Of a stretch of 64,000 nucleotides of DNA, positions 1 to 9,159 are shown in pieces. The notes under the pieces were generated by a model that had not been told where the DNA came from, did not search any database, and was given only the letters and a program-made list of their open reading frames with translations. Source of the stretch: Candidatus Stoquefichus sp. SB1 (GTDB taxonomy: Bacteria > Bacillota_I > Bacilli_A > Erysipelotrichales > Coprobacillaceae); assembly GCF_001244545.1 (NCBI RefSeq), contig NZ_LN852696.1:558001-622000 (forward strand), written 5' to 3'. Each line of letters starts with the position of its first letter. The stretch's first letter is position 1. A program made the translations under genes and the position numbers.

Positions 1-1
1 G

Positions 2-772
2 AAGATTGGTAAAGAAATCAATCCTGATTTTTTAATTGGAAATATGATAGCAATGGTACCAATCTATCCATTTAGTTGTAGACCTGCTGATATGGTTTTA
101 TCAAATCAAATGATGCATGATCGCTGGTTCTTCTGTGATGTGCAATGTCGTGGACACTATCCAGCATATGCATTAAAGATGTTTGAAAGAAAAGGATTCA
201 ATATTGATATTACTGAAGAAGACAAGAAAGTCTTAGCTGAAGGAACCGTGGACTACATAGGATTCTCTTATTATATGACAAACACAGTTGATTCTACAGC
301 TCATAAGGATGTTTCAAAAGCAACTGATGGATCTAGTGAACATTCTGTTAAAAACCCATTTATTAAAGAATCAGACTGGGGTTGGGCAATTGATCCTGAA
401 GGTTTAAGATATGCTTTAAATATCTTCTATGAAAGATATGAAAAACCATTATTCATCGTAGAAAATGGATTTGGAGCTATTGATCAAAAAGAAGCAGACG
501 GAACATGTCATGATCCATATCGTATTGATTATTTAAGAGCCCACATTCAGGAAATGAAGAAAGCAGTTGAAGAAGATGGGGTAGACTTAATGGGATATAC
601 ACCATGGGGATGTATTGACTGTGTATCATTTACAACAGGAGAAATGAAGAAACGTTATGGCTTCATCTATGTAGATAGAGATAATGAAGGAAATGGAACA
701 TTAGAAAGAAGCAAGAAAGATTCATATGACTGGTATAAAAAAGTCATTGCATCTAATGGTGAAGATTTATAA
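2..772 (+). CDS. 6-phospho-beta-glucosidase (GH1), 5'-truncated by window edge
   Basis: This is the C-terminal 256 residues of a glycoside hydrolase family 1 enzyme. Such enzymes hydrolyse phosphorylated beta-glucosides delivered by a PTS in the cytoplasm. The frame is open from base 2, so the start lies upstream of the window. The nucleophile motif VENGFGAID, the segment [12 protein letters not shown] and the [12 protein letters not shown] tail typical of phospho-glucosidases are all present. The sequence is close to the two complete GH1 genes near 58 and 60 kb, so the genome carries several paralogues. The acid/base NE motif lies outside the window. A terminator follows, so this gene ends its transcription unit. 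Confidence 0.9.
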   Translation, partial: KIGKEINPDFLIGNMIAMVPIYPFSCRPADMVLSNQMMHDRWFFCDVQCRGHYPAYALKMFERKGFNIDITEEDKKVLAEGTVDYIGFSYYMTNTVDSTAHKDVSKATDGSSEHSVKNPFIKESDWGWAIDPEGLRYALNIFYERYEKPLFIVENGFGAIDQKEADGTCHDPYRIDYLRAHIQEMKKAVEEDGVDLMGYTPWGCIDCVSFTTGEMKKRYGFIYVDRDNEGNGTLERSKKDSYDWYKKVIASNGEDL

Positions 773-778
773 AAAATT

Positions 779-827
779 AAGAATAATTTATTGCAAGAAT
801 ATTGCAGTGAGTTATTCTTTTTTTTAT
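779..827 (+). terminator. Rho-independent terminator after GH1 gene
   Basis: AAGAATAA (779-786) pairs with TTATTCTT (812-819), and a T-run follows. It separates the truncated GH1 gene from the PRD regulator. Confidence 0.7.
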
Positions 828-974
828 TACATTGTTATGGTATATATAAAAGAGAAACTTAAAAACTGATAACAGAACAAAAGATATGCTTATTTTCACT
901 AAAAAAGAATGAAAGAAATGACTTTCATTGTTATAATAAAAAAGAGATGTCAGAAAATAGAGGTGATTATCACA

Positions 975-3047
975 ATGAATAATAGAATCATATCAATTAT
1001 TAAAGACTTATGTGAAATAGAAAAAAATATAACGATTGAAGATTTGGCTCAAAAATATACAGTATCCCAAAGAACAATCCGTAATGATTTATCAACAATT
1101 AATGATATGTTAAAAGAAAACGAATTAGACGAAATAGAATTAATTGCAGGTGGCAGTATTCAAAGAAAACAAAGCTTTACAAATATGAATTATTTTTTAA
1201 CAGAACAGGATCTCTATTCTTATAAGCTTTCTAAAGAAGAAAGAATTGCGGTTGCTTCAGTATTGCTTATTAACAGTTCTAAGTATATTACTTTATCAAC
1301 GATTGCAGATAATTTATTTGTCAGTCGAGCAACAATTATTAATGATCTTGATGAAATTAAAAATTATATTCATTGCTTTGGATTAGAAGTGACATCACAT
1401 CCTAATAAAGGGTTGCGTGTAGAAGGAAAAGAAAGTGATAAAAGACTTTTTTTAATGCGTTTAGCGAATTCTAAAAAAGAGAATACGATGGTTTCACGAC
1501 ATATTAGTATTCAAGCTGGCAATAGAATTACCATTCAAAAAGTATTAAGTGAGCAGGAACATTTACATAAAAGTTATCTGACTGATGAGTCATTTCAAAA
1601 GATTATTCTTTATTTAGGGATTATGGTTAATCGTAATTTAATGGGAGAATATCTAGAAGATTGTGAAATGAAAAATAATGATTATTATCTCATGGCACAA
1701 GATATTTTAAGATATGTTTCACAATATTGTCATATCAATACAACAGAAAATGAAATCCAATTTTTAAGTGAACTTTTAACAGATTCACAATATATGAAAC
1801 AAGTGGCAAAAGAAAATAGAATTATCAAAATACAATTAATTACAAGACAATTTATAGAACGCATTTCTTATGATTTAGGAATCAATTTAAATGATGATTA
1901 TGATTTCTTTGAAAATTTATCTAATCATTTAGAATCTGTTTTAAAACCAACACCTCCTGATTATCCAGAAAGTTCAATTATTGATGAAGTATTAGAAGAA
2001 AATCAGGATGTTTTAGAAGCTGTTAATCAAAATTTATCAATCATTAAACAATATGTGAGTAGAGATATACATAAGATTGAAATCGGATATATTGCAGTTC
2101 ATATTTGTGCAGCACTAGAAAGGAAAAAGAATAAGGAAGTTGCTTTCCATGTGATTGTTGCTTGTCATGCAGGGATAGGAACATCACAATTGCTGATAGA
2201 AAAATTAAAGAAGCATTTTAACTTTCAGATAATTGATGTTATTTCAGCTCATGAAGCTGAAAATGTGGATCCCCAAAATGTTGATGTGATTATCTCAACT
2301 GTTCCACTTTTACATTGTCAAGTGGACTATGTAATTGTTTCACCATTATTGAATGATGAAGATTATATTCGGGTTGGAAATAAAATTGATGCTTTACGAA
2401 ATAGTCGCCATTTACCATCACGAATTGGGGAAACAGAGTTATCAGCGAAAGGATTGCTGGATCAACTCAATCCAATCGTTTATGAACTTGCTCCCAAGAA
2501 TCATCCTGAATTAATGAAAGCCATAAGAAAAGTGGTGAGAGATTATTTTCATCAGCCAGTTGAGGCAGATGCTGAAATTTTTTCTCCCTACTTACATCAT
2601 TTATTGCCTGCGACTCATATTCAACTTGATGTTGAATGTGAAACTTGGCAAGAAGCAGTTCGTCTGTCAGCATTGCCACTATTAGAATATGGTTATATTG
2701 AAGAACGTTATATTGATGCAATGATACATAATATTGAAGAAAATGGTCCTTATGTTGTATTATCAGAAGGTTTTGCTGTTCCTCATGAAGGATTAGAACA
2801 AGGAAGTGTTCAGGTCGGAATGAATTTAATCCGCTTGAAACATCCTGTAAACTTTGGTTCAGAAGATTTTGATCCAGTTGAATTTGTGTGTTGTTTAAGT
2901 GCTATTGATCATAAAATGCATCTTAAAGCTTTTTTCAATTTAGTGAATATGTTGAAGCATCAGGAGTTTAAGGAAGCATTGAGAGTTTCTCAAACACCAC
3001 AAGAAGCGGCAGCTATTATTGAAAAATATGAATATTCATTGATTTAA
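975..3047 (+). CDS. PRD-domain PTS-controlled transcriptional regulator (BglG/LicR/MtlR type)
   Basis: This 690-residue regulator is controlled by PTS phosphorylation. An N-terminal HTH pair covers about residues 1-160. Two PRD modules follow to about 400, the second carrying the IGYIAVHICAALERK helix. Next is an EIIB-like domain with a phospho-cysteine motif (ACHAGIGTS), then a C-terminal EIIA-like domain with its histidine in AVPHEG. The start at 975 was preferred over an in-frame ATG at 909 because a GAGGTG site precedes it and the reading begins with a clean HTH. It stands directly upstream of a galactitol-type PTS operon in the same direction and is the obvious candidate activator. Terminators on both sides suggest it is transcribed alone. 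Confidence 0.88.
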   Translation: MNNRIISIIKDLCEIEKNITIEDLAQKYTVSQRTIRNDLSTINDMLKENELDEIELIAGGSIQRKQSFTNMNYFLTEQDLYSYKLSKEERIAVASVLLINSSKYITLSTIADNLFVSRATIINDLDEIKNYIHCFGLEVTSHPNKGLRVEGKESDKRLFLMRLANSKKENTMVSRHISIQAGNRITIQKVLSEQEHLHKSYLTDESFQKIILYLGIMVNRNLMGEYLEDCEMKNNDYYLMAQDILRYVSQYCHINTTENEIQFLSELLTDSQYMKQVAKENRIIKIQLITRQFIERISYDLGINLNDDYDFFENLSNHLESVLKPTPPDYPESSIIDEVLEENQDVLEAVNQNLSIIKQYVSRDIHKIEIGYIAVHICAALERKKNKEVAFHVIVACHAGIGTSQLLIEKLKKHFNFQIIDVISAHEAENVDPQNVDVIISTVPLLHCQVDYVIVSPLLNDEDYIRVGNKIDALRNSRHLPSRIGETELSAKGLLDQLNPIVYELAPKNHPELMKAIRKVVRDYFHQPVEADAEIFSPYLHHLLPATHIQLDVECETWQEAVRLSALPLLEYGYIEERYIDAMIHNIEENGPYVVLSEGFAVPHEGLEQGSVQVGMNLIRLKHPVNFGSEDFDPVEFVCCLSAIDHKMHLKAFFNLVNMLKHQEFKEALRVSQTPQEAAAIIEKYEYSLI

Positions 3048-3052
3048 AGGAG

Positions 3053-3107
3053 ATGGTTGAATTATTTTCACAACAATGTGAAATGCTTTCAACCATTTTA
3101 TTTTTTT
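3053..3107 (+). terminator. Terminator after the PRD regulator
   Basis: ATGGTTGAA (3053-3061) pairs with TTCAACCAT (3088-3096). An inner stem TTTCACA/TGTGAAA and a long T-run complete it. Confidence 0.85.
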
Positions 3108-3127
3108 GCAAAATATTTGAAATATCT

Positions 3128-3156
3128 TTGACTGTTTTTCTTTATAAAGGAATGAT
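3128..3156 (+). promoter_or_regulatory. Probable promoter of the hexitol PTS operon
   Basis: TTGACT (3128-3133) and AATGAT (3151-3156) are separated by 17 bases. The site lies between the terminator and the EIIA gene. The -10 deviates from consensus, which fits an activator-dependent promoter. Confidence 0.5.
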
Positions 3157-3218
3157 ACGATATGTATGTAAAGAAAAACACTAGTGAAAATCTTTAAGTT
3201 TTGAAAGGAGGAAAAGAT

Positions 3219-3686
3219 ATGATTTGGGAAGAACTTGATAAAGCAATTATCTTTAATGACATTGATGTTAAAGATTGGAAAGATGTCATGAATCAGGTAG
3301 GTGGGACATTGATTCAGGAAAATTATGCAAAAGAGAGTTATGTTGATGCATTAATTGCCAGAGAAACAGAATTTCCGACTGGTTTAGATGTGAATGGAAT
3401 TGGGGTTGCTATTCCACATACAGATGTTAGTCATGTGAAAAAGCCAGGTATTGCGATTGCCGTTTTAAAAAAGCCAGTTGATTTTGTTCAAATGGGATCA
3501 GATGATGACATTGTGAAAGTACAATTGATTTTTATGTTAGCGGTGGTTGATCCGAGTGCTCATTTAGAGAGATTACAAAGAATTTTAGCGATTATTCAAG
3601 ATACTGCCGTGTTAAATGAATTATTAAGTGTTCATGAAAAAGAAGATATTATAGAAATTATTAAAAAGAAGGAGAACGAACTATGA
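3219..3686 (+). CDS. PTS EIIA, galactitol/fructose type
   Basis: This 155-residue cytoplasmic EIIA accepts phosphate from HPr and passes it to the EIIB encoded next door. The phosphorylatable histidine is H67 in AIPHTD, the usual context in PTS_EIIA_2 domains. The ATG at 3219 is chosen because AAGGAGG sits a few bases upstream; an earlier TTG at 3201 overlaps that site. The gene overlaps the EIIB gene by four bases (ATGA), so the two are translationally coupled. Confidence 0.88.
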   Translation: MIWEELDKAIIFNDIDVKDWKDVMNQVGGTLIQENYAKESYVDALIARETEFPTGLDVNGIGVAIPHTDVSHVKKPGIAIAVLKKPVDFVQMGSDDDIVKVQLIFMLAVVDPSAHLERLQRILAIIQDTAVLNELLSVHEKEDIIEIIKKKENEL

Positions 3687-3964
3687 AAAAAAAGATTATT
3701 GTTGCTTGTGGAGGTGCCGTTGCAACTTCAACAATTGCTGCAAATAAAGTTGTTGAATTATGTAAAGAAAATGGTATTGATGTTGAGATTTGTCAAATTA
3801 GAATTTCAGAAATTGCTTCTAATTTACCAGCTGATTTAATTATCACAACATCAAAAGTGAAAAAAGATTATGGAGTGCCATTGATTACAGGGATGCCATT
3901 TATTTCAGGTGTGAATGTAGAAAAAACAGAGCAAGCTATCTTAGATGTTTTAAAATCAGTATAG
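3683..3964 (+). CDS. PTS EIIB, galactitol type
   Basis: A 93-residue EIIB whose phospho-cysteine is C9 in the N-terminal IIVACGGAVATST loop, as in GatB-like proteins. It takes phosphate from the EIIA and phosphorylates the incoming sugar alcohol on the EIIC. Length and fold pattern match the stand-alone EIIB of galactitol systems. It overlaps the EIIA gene by four bases and lies 16 bases before the EIIC gene. Confidence 0.88.
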   Translation: MKKKIIVACGGAVATSTIAANKVVELCKENGIDVEICQIRISEIASNLPADLIITTSKVKKDYGVPLITGMPFISGVNVEKTEQAILDVLKSV

Positions 3965-3980
3965 AGAGAGGGGATTATAC

Positions 3981-5336
3981 ATGTTAGGAATATTTGGTGA
4001 TGCAATTAACTATATCATCGATATGGGAGCATCTGTTATGCTGCCAATTGTGATTGCAGTTATTAGTATATGTTTAGGGATAAAGGTTGGGAAAGCGATT
4101 CGTGCTGGACTGATGATTGGGGTTGGATTTGTTGGATTAAGTTTAATTGTTGACATGATGAATGCACAGTTGGGACCAGCGGCACAAGCCATGTCACAAA
4201 GATTTGGATTAACATTAAGTGTTGTTGATATAGGATGGCCAGGAGCTTCTCCAATGACTTGGGCTTCAAATATTGCAACAGTGGCTATACCTATTGCGAT
4301 TTTAGTAAATGTGATTATGTTGTTATTAAAATGGACAAAGACAGTGAATATTGATATATGGAATATTTGGCATATGACTTTTACAGGAGCCATTGCTTAT
4401 GCAGTTACAGGTCAATTTTGGATTGGAATTGTTGGGGTTATTGTTCATGCGATGATTGCTTATAAGCTTGGTGATTTATGGGCACCTTTAATGCAGGATT
4501 ATTTTGAATTAGATGGTTTAACAGTACCTCATGGAACAGCAGCATATATGGGACCAATTGCTTGTGTTGTTGATGCTATTATTGAAAAAATTCCAGGGTT
4601 AAGAGATATTGATTTAACGGCTGATACTTTGCAGGATAAAGTTGGTGTTTTTGCTGAACCGATTGTCATTGGTGGAATTTTAGGAGCAGGAATTGGTTTC
4701 TTAGCAGGGTATGATGTGCAAACAGCTTTACCTTTAGGCATTAAGATGTCTGCTGTTATGGTTTTAATGCCAAAGATTGTTAAATGTATTATGGATGGTT
4801 TATTGCCTTTAACAGAACGTGCTAAAGTTTTATTAACAAAACATTTTGGAAATTCTGAATTCTTTATTGGAATGGATCCAGCTGTTTTATTAGGAGATCC
4901 ACAAGTTGTCACTGTTGGTTTATTATTTATTCCATTAACATTATTAATTGCTGTATTGGTACCAGGCAATAGAGTCTTGCCATTTGGTGATTTAGCAACA
5001 ATCGGATTCTTTATTGCCATTGCGGTTGCAGTCCATAAGGGGAATTTGTTTAGATCATTAATTTCTGGCACAGCCATTATGACGATGACAATTTGGATTG
5101 CTAACCAGACGATTCCATGGTTAACTGCATTAGCACAATCAACTGGTTCTACAAGTGGTTCTAATTTAGTGGCTGCACTAGATCAAGGTGGAAGTCCAAT
5201 TACTTACATTTTTACTCAAGCATTTACATTAGAAAATATCACTGGTTTAGTGGTCATTGCAGTGATTTATGCTATATGCTGGTTATTTACAATACGTTGT
5301 TCAAAGAAAAGAGCACAAGAATTAGAAAATCAATAG
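3981..5336 (+). CDS. PTS EIIC, galactitol (GatC) family
   Basis: A 451-residue membrane permease with about ten hydrophobic segments and no attached EIIA or EIIB. Length and sequence pattern (for example the GPAAQAMSQRFG and EFFIGMDPAVLLGDPQVV segments) are those of the GatC family rather than glucose or lactose EIICs. It would import a hexitol or related polyol as the phosphate ester. A GAGAGGGG ribosome site precedes the ATG. The actual substrate cannot be read from sequence; galactitol is the default guess because a dehydrogenase, kinase and aldolase follow. Confidence 0.87.
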   Translation: MLGIFGDAINYIIDMGASVMLPIVIAVISICLGIKVGKAIRAGLMIGVGFVGLSLIVDMMNAQLGPAAQAMSQRFGLTLSVVDIGWPGASPMTWASNIATVAIPIAILVNVIMLLLKWTKTVNIDIWNIWHMTFTGAIAYAVTGQFWIGIVGVIVHAMIAYKLGDLWAPLMQDYFELDGLTVPHGTAAYMGPIACVVDAIIEKIPGLRDIDLTADTLQDKVGVFAEPIVIGGILGAGIGFLAGYDVQTALPLGIKMSAVMVLMPKIVKCIMDGLLPLTERAKVLLTKHFGNSEFFIGMDPAVLLGDPQVVTVGLLFIPLTLLIAVLVPGNRVLPFGDLATIGFFIAIAVAVHKGNLFRSLISGTAIMTMTIWIANQTIPWLTALAQSTGSTSGSNLVAALDQGGSPITYIFTQAFTLENITGLVVIAVIYAICWLFTIRCSKKRAQELENQ

Positions 5337-5348
5337 GGGGATAAGAAA

Positions 5349-6398
5349 ATGAAAGCAGGAGTTGTACACGCAAAAGAAGATATACGTTATGAAGATATCG
5401 CTACACCAGAACCTCAAGCAGGGGAAGTCTTAATTCAAGTTAAATATACAGGAATATGTGGTTCTGATATTCCTCGTGTGAATGAAGGGGCATGTCATGA
5501 TTTTCCAATTGTTTTAGGGCATGAATTTTCAGGAGTCATTGCTAAAGTTGGTGAAAATGTAACATCTTTAAAAGTGGGGGATAGAGTTGCAGGTGTTCCA
5601 CTTGTGCCATGCATGGAATGTGAAGACTGCCAAAAAGGAAACTACTCACTTTGTAAACATTATAGCTTTATTGGCTCAAGACAAAATGGAAGTTTTGCCC
5701 AATATGTTGTTGTGCCAGAAAAGAATGCAGTCAAATTTGATAAAGAAGTGACTTTTGAACAGGGGGCTTTCTTTGAACCTGCTACTGTTGCATTGCATGG
5801 GGTACAAAGAGTCAATTATAGGGGCGGTAAAACGGTTGCTATTCTTGGTGGTGGCACAATTGGAATGTTTGTTATGCAATGGGCTAAAATATTTGGGGCA
5901 AAAGATGTTATTGTTTTCGATATTTCTGATGAACGATTAAAGTTAGGGACACGTTTGGGGGCAACTGGTGGTATCAATACATTACAGCAGGATTATATGG
6001 AACAGGCCATGGCATTAACTGATGGTAGAGGGTATGATTATGTTTTTGAAACTGCTGGCAATACAATCACAATGAAAATGGCTTTTGAACTTGCAGCAAA
6101 TAAAGCAGAAGTATGCTTTGTTGGAACACCAACCAAAGAATTATCATTCTCAGTTAAAGAATGGGAAAATATGAATCGAAAAGAGTTTGTTTTGACTGGC
6201 TCATGGATGTCTTATAGTGCTCCATTTCCAGGAGTAGAATGGGAAATGGTTGCTCATTATTTTAAAACAGGGGCATTACAATTTGATGATTCATTTGTTT
6301 TTGAAAAATTACCTTTAAGTCAAATTGCTGAAGCATTTAAGAAATTCAAGACACCTGGATTAGTAAAAGGTAAAATTTTAATTGATAGTGAAAAATAG
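5349..6398 (+). CDS. Zinc-dependent polyol-phosphate dehydrogenase (galactitol-1-phosphate 5-dehydrogenase-like)
   Basis: A 349-residue medium-chain dehydrogenase/reductase. Catalytic zinc ligands are visible as C37 (GICGSD) and H58-E59 (GHEFSG). A structural zinc lobe has C88, C91, C94 and C102. A Rossmann glycine motif (ILGGGTIG) lies near residue 170. It would oxidise the imported polyol phosphate to a ketose phosphate with NAD. Its place between EIIC and a PfkB kinase supports galactitol-1-P or sorbitol-6-P as substrate. A GGGGGGAT site precedes the start. Confidence 0.85.
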   Translation: MKAGVVHAKEDIRYEDIATPEPQAGEVLIQVKYTGICGSDIPRVNEGACHDFPIVLGHEFSGVIAKVGENVTSLKVGDRVAGVPLVPCMECEDCQKGNYSLCKHYSFIGSRQNGSFAQYVVVPEKNAVKFDKEVTFEQGAFFEPATVALHGVQRVNYRGGKTVAILGGGTIGMFVMQWAKIFGAKDVIVFDISDERLKLGTRLGATGGINTLQQDYMEQAMALTDGRGYDYVFETAGNTITMKMAFELAANKAEVCFVGTPTKELSFSVKEWENMNRKEFVLTGSWMSYSAPFPGVEWEMVAHYFKTGALQFDDSFVFEKLPLSQIAEAFKKFKTPGLVKGKILIDSEK

Positions 6399-6407
6399 GA
6401 GAAGCTT

Positions 6408-7361
6408 ATGATTACAACAGTGACACTTAACGCATCGATTGATAAAGCTTATTATATGGAAAAGGCCATTAAAAATGGTGAAGTGATGAGAGTTTCTCGA
6501 TGTCGAAATTCAGCAGGTGGTAAAGGTTTAAATGTTGCTCGTGTCGTTCAATTATGTCATGAAGAAGTCTTGGCGACAGGATTAGTAGGTGGATATAATG
6601 GGCAATATCTAGAATCGTTATTAAAAGCAGAAGGTATATCATTTGAATTTGGACATGTTTTAGGAGAAACGAGAAGCTGCATTAATATTCTTGATCCTCA
6701 ATATGGTTCAACTGAATATCTAGAACCAGGTTGTTGTGTGACAAAAGATGAGGAGAAAGAATATATCAAATTGTTTCAGGAGATTGTTAAAAAAAGTGAT
6801 ATTGTCACTCTTTCAGGCAGTGTACCACAAGGATTATCAGCTGACATTTATCAAAAGATGATTGAAATCGTTAAAAATGAAAATAAAGAAGTAATTTTAG
6901 ATACGAGTGGGGTTTATTTAAAAGAAGGTTTATTAGCCAAACCAACAATGGTTAAACCTAATAAAGAAGAGATGGAAATGTTATTTGACACGGAGATCAA
7001 TACGATTGAAGAAGTCATTCATTATGCACAAAAAATTGCTCAAATGGGTATTCAATATGTTGTTGTTTCATTAGGTGCAGATGGGGCCATCTTAGTTATG
7101 GAAAATCAGGTTTTACATGCCAGACCACCAGTTATTCAGCCCGTTAATACAGTAGGTTGTGGTGATTCGATGGTTGCAGCATTTGCAGTTGCATTACAAA
7201 GAAAATATCCACCTAAAGAGGCATTAACATTTAGTGTCGCTGTTGCGACAGCAAATGCACTCTCACCAGAAACTGGAAGTTTTGAAATGCAACAATGTGA
7301 ATCTATTTTCAATCAAGTGAAAATCAAAGAAATAGAAGAGGGGGAATATATATGTCATTAG
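6408..7361 (+). CDS. PfkB-family hexose-phosphate kinase (tagatose-6-P kinase / 1-phosphofructokinase)
   Basis: A 317-residue ribokinase-fold kinase. The N-terminus MITTVTLNASIDKAY, the GGKGLNVARV motif and the C-terminal catalytic NTVGCGDSMVAAF motif with its aspartate are typical of LacC/FruK. In this operon it would phosphorylate the ketose phosphate from the dehydrogenase to the 1,6-bisphosphate using ATP. Its last ten bases overlap the aldolase gene. LacC versus FruK specificity cannot be separated by eye. Confidence 0.87.
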   Translation: MITTVTLNASIDKAYYMEKAIKNGEVMRVSRCRNSAGGKGLNVARVVQLCHEEVLATGLVGGYNGQYLESLLKAEGISFEFGHVLGETRSCINILDPQYGSTEYLEPGCCVTKDEEKEYIKLFQEIVKKSDIVTLSGSVPQGLSADIYQKMIEIVKNENKEVILDTSGVYLKEGLLAKPTMVKPNKEEMEMLFDTEINTIEEVIHYAQKIAQMGIQYVVVSLGADGAILVMENQVLHARPPVIQPVNTVGCGDSMVAAFAVALQRKYPPKEALTFSVAVATANALSPETGSFEMQQCESIFNQVKIKEIEEGEYICH

Positions 7362-8203
7362 TGACAACAAAACAATTATTATTAGATGCTCAAAAGGGTG
7401 GTTATGCAATAGGAGCATTTAATGTAGAAAATATGGAAATGGTACAGGCGGTTGTAGCGGCTGCTGAAGAATTAAAGTCACCAGTTATTTTACAGACAAC
7501 ACCATCAACTGTTAAGTATGCAGATTTAGATTACTTTTATGCAAATGTGAAAACAGCTGCTCAAAAAGCAAATGTTCCAGTTGTTATGCATTTAGATCAT
7601 GGCAATAGTTTTGAATTAGCTATGCAGGCATTAAGAAGTGGCTATACATCAATTATGATTGATGGATCACATGAAACATTTGAAGAGAATATAAAAGTGA
7701 GTAAAGCAGTTGTAGATGCTTGTCACCCATCAGGCGTTTGTGTTGAAGCCGAACTTGGAAAAGTGGGTGGAAAAGAAGATGATTTAGATGGCGGAGATAA
7801 TAACCCATATACAGATCCTCAAGAAGCAGCTAAATTTGTTAAGGAAACGGGTGTTGATTCATTAGCCGTTGCGATTGGAACAGCTCATGGTGTTTATAAA
7901 GGAGTTCCTAAGGTTGATGTTGAAAGATTAAGTGAAATTAAAAAAGTTGTTTCTATTCCACTTGTTTTGCATGGAACATCAGGAGTGCCTGATGAAGTTG
8001 TGAAAGAATGTATTCAACGTGGTATTTGTAAAGTGAATTATGCCACAGATTTACGTATTGCATTCTCTAAAGGCGTCAATGAAATTTTACATTCAGCACC
8101 AGATACAATTGATCCTAAAAAGTATAATGCTCAAGGACGTGAAGAAGTTAAGAAATATGTTATGAATAAGATTAAGGTTTGTGGTAGTGAAGGAAAGGCC
8201 TAA
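7352..8203 (+). CDS. Class II ketose-1,6-bisphosphate aldolase (GatY/KbaY/FbaA-like)
   Basis: A 283-residue zinc aldolase that would cleave tagatose- or fructose-1,6-bisphosphate into two triose phosphates. Visible motifs are HLDHGNSFE (catalytic Asp and zinc His), VEAELGKVGG (zinc Glu), AIGTAHGVYKG (zinc His) and LVLHGTSGV. Length matches GatY/KbaY. The start overlaps the kinase gene by ten bases, which implies coupled expression and makes it the terminal step of the polyol route. Confidence 0.88.
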   Translation: MSLVTTKQLLLDAQKGGYAIGAFNVENMEMVQAVVAAAEELKSPVILQTTPSTVKYADLDYFYANVKTAAQKANVPVVMHLDHGNSFELAMQALRSGYTSIMIDGSHETFEENIKVSKAVVDACHPSGVCVEAELGKVGGKEDDLDGGDNNPYTDPQEAAKFVKETGVDSLAVAIGTAHGVYKGVPKVDVERLSEIKKVVSIPLVLHGTSGVPDEVVKECIQRGICKVNYATDLRIAFSKGVNEILHSAPDTIDPKKYNAQGREEVKKYVMNKIKVCGSEGKA

Positions 8204-8214
8204 AAGGTGATCTT

Positions 8215-9096
8215 ATGGAATACTATTTAGAAAATGAATTTCTATCACTGACTTTTAATTCAGTAGGTGGCACATTGACATCAATCAAGAACCCTTTAGG
8301 GATTGAATATCTTTGGCAAGGTGATTCTCGTTATTGGAGTGGGCAAGCACCAGTTCTCTTCCCAATATGTGGTAGTTTAAGAAATGATCAGGCAATCACT
8401 AAAGATGGAAAGGTATTAAAAATGCCACGCCATGGCCTGGTTAGAAAATTAGATTTTCAATACGTTGGCCAAGAATGGAATCGCATTGTCTTTTCAATCA
8501 TGACAAATGCTGAATTATTCAAAGCCTTTCCATATCATTTTAAATTGTTAATTGAATATAAATTAACTGGAAAAACAATTCAAGTCAACTATATCATTGA
8601 AAACTTTGGAAATGAAGATATGCCATTCTTTATTGGTGGACATCCTGGATTTAACTGTCCTTTACAAGAAGATGAAACTTATAATGATTACTATATAGAA
8701 TTTGAAAAAGAAGAAAATTGTTCTGTTCCACTACCTATAACAGAAACAGGACTCATTGATACTCAGCAGCGTACTCCCTTATTACATCAACAAAAAATTC
8801 TTCCTTTAACGCATGCTCTCTTTGAAAAAGATGCAATCATCTTTGATGAAATTCAATCTCGTCAAGTCACTTTAGCATCACATAAATCTTCTCATAAAGT
8901 CACAGTTCAATATCATGATTTTCCTTATCTTATTCTATGGTCTTCACCAAATCATGGTCCATTCATTGCGATTGAACCATGGTTAGGATTATCTACTTGT
9001 TTAAATGAAAGTGATATATTTGAAGAAAAAAGAAATGTTCAAATAGTGAAAGCTTTACGAACAAACACGTATTCATATTCAATACAAATTGATTAA
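8215..9096 (+). CDS. Aldose 1-epimerase family protein (LacX-like)
   Basis: A 293-residue galactose-mutarotase-fold protein of the kind annotated LacX in lactose and tagatose operons. Family signatures are the early YLWQGDSRYWSGQAPVLFP segment, the FIGGHPGFNCPL histidine motif and the C-terminal AIEPWLG. It probably interconverts anomers of a sugar or sugar phosphate. It is the last gene of the PTS operon, 11 bases after the aldolase and followed by a terminator. Confidence 0.83.
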   Translation: MEYYLENEFLSLTFNSVGGTLTSIKNPLGIEYLWQGDSRYWSGQAPVLFPICGSLRNDQAITKDGKVLKMPRHGLVRKLDFQYVGQEWNRIVFSIMTNAELFKAFPYHFKLLIEYKLTGKTIQVNYIIENFGNEDMPFFIGGHPGFNCPLQEDETYNDYYIEFEKEENCSVPLPITETGLIDTQQRTPLLHQQKILPLTHALFEKDAIIFDEIQSRQVTLASHKSSHKVTVQYHDFPYLILWSSPNHGPFIAIEPWLGLSTCLNESDIFEEKRNVQIVKALRTNTYSYSIQID

Positions 9097-9103
9097 ATGA
9101 GAG

Positions 9104-9140
9104 AAGAAGATGGAAGTGAAAAACAGAAATCTTCTTTTTT
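9104..9140 (+). terminator. Terminator between the polyol operon and fbp
   Basis: AAGAAGAT (9104-9111) pairs with ATCTTCTT (9129-9136), followed by T residues. Its presence argues against starting the next gene at the in-frame ATG at 9097. Confidence 0.6.
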
Positions 9141-9159
9141 CTTTGAGAGGAGTGCTTGT

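Noticed and set aside
909-974. Upstream ATG for the PRD regulator
   Set aside because: No ribosome site precedes it, and the extra 22 residues precede the normal HTH start; the ATG at 975 has GAGGTG.
4529-5077. A 182-codon open frame on the minus strand inside the EIIC gene
   Set aside because: It is antisense to a clear membrane permease gene, has low-complexity composition and no ribosome site. It is a by-product of plus-strand codon bias, as is the 127-codon minus-strand frame at 4010-4393.
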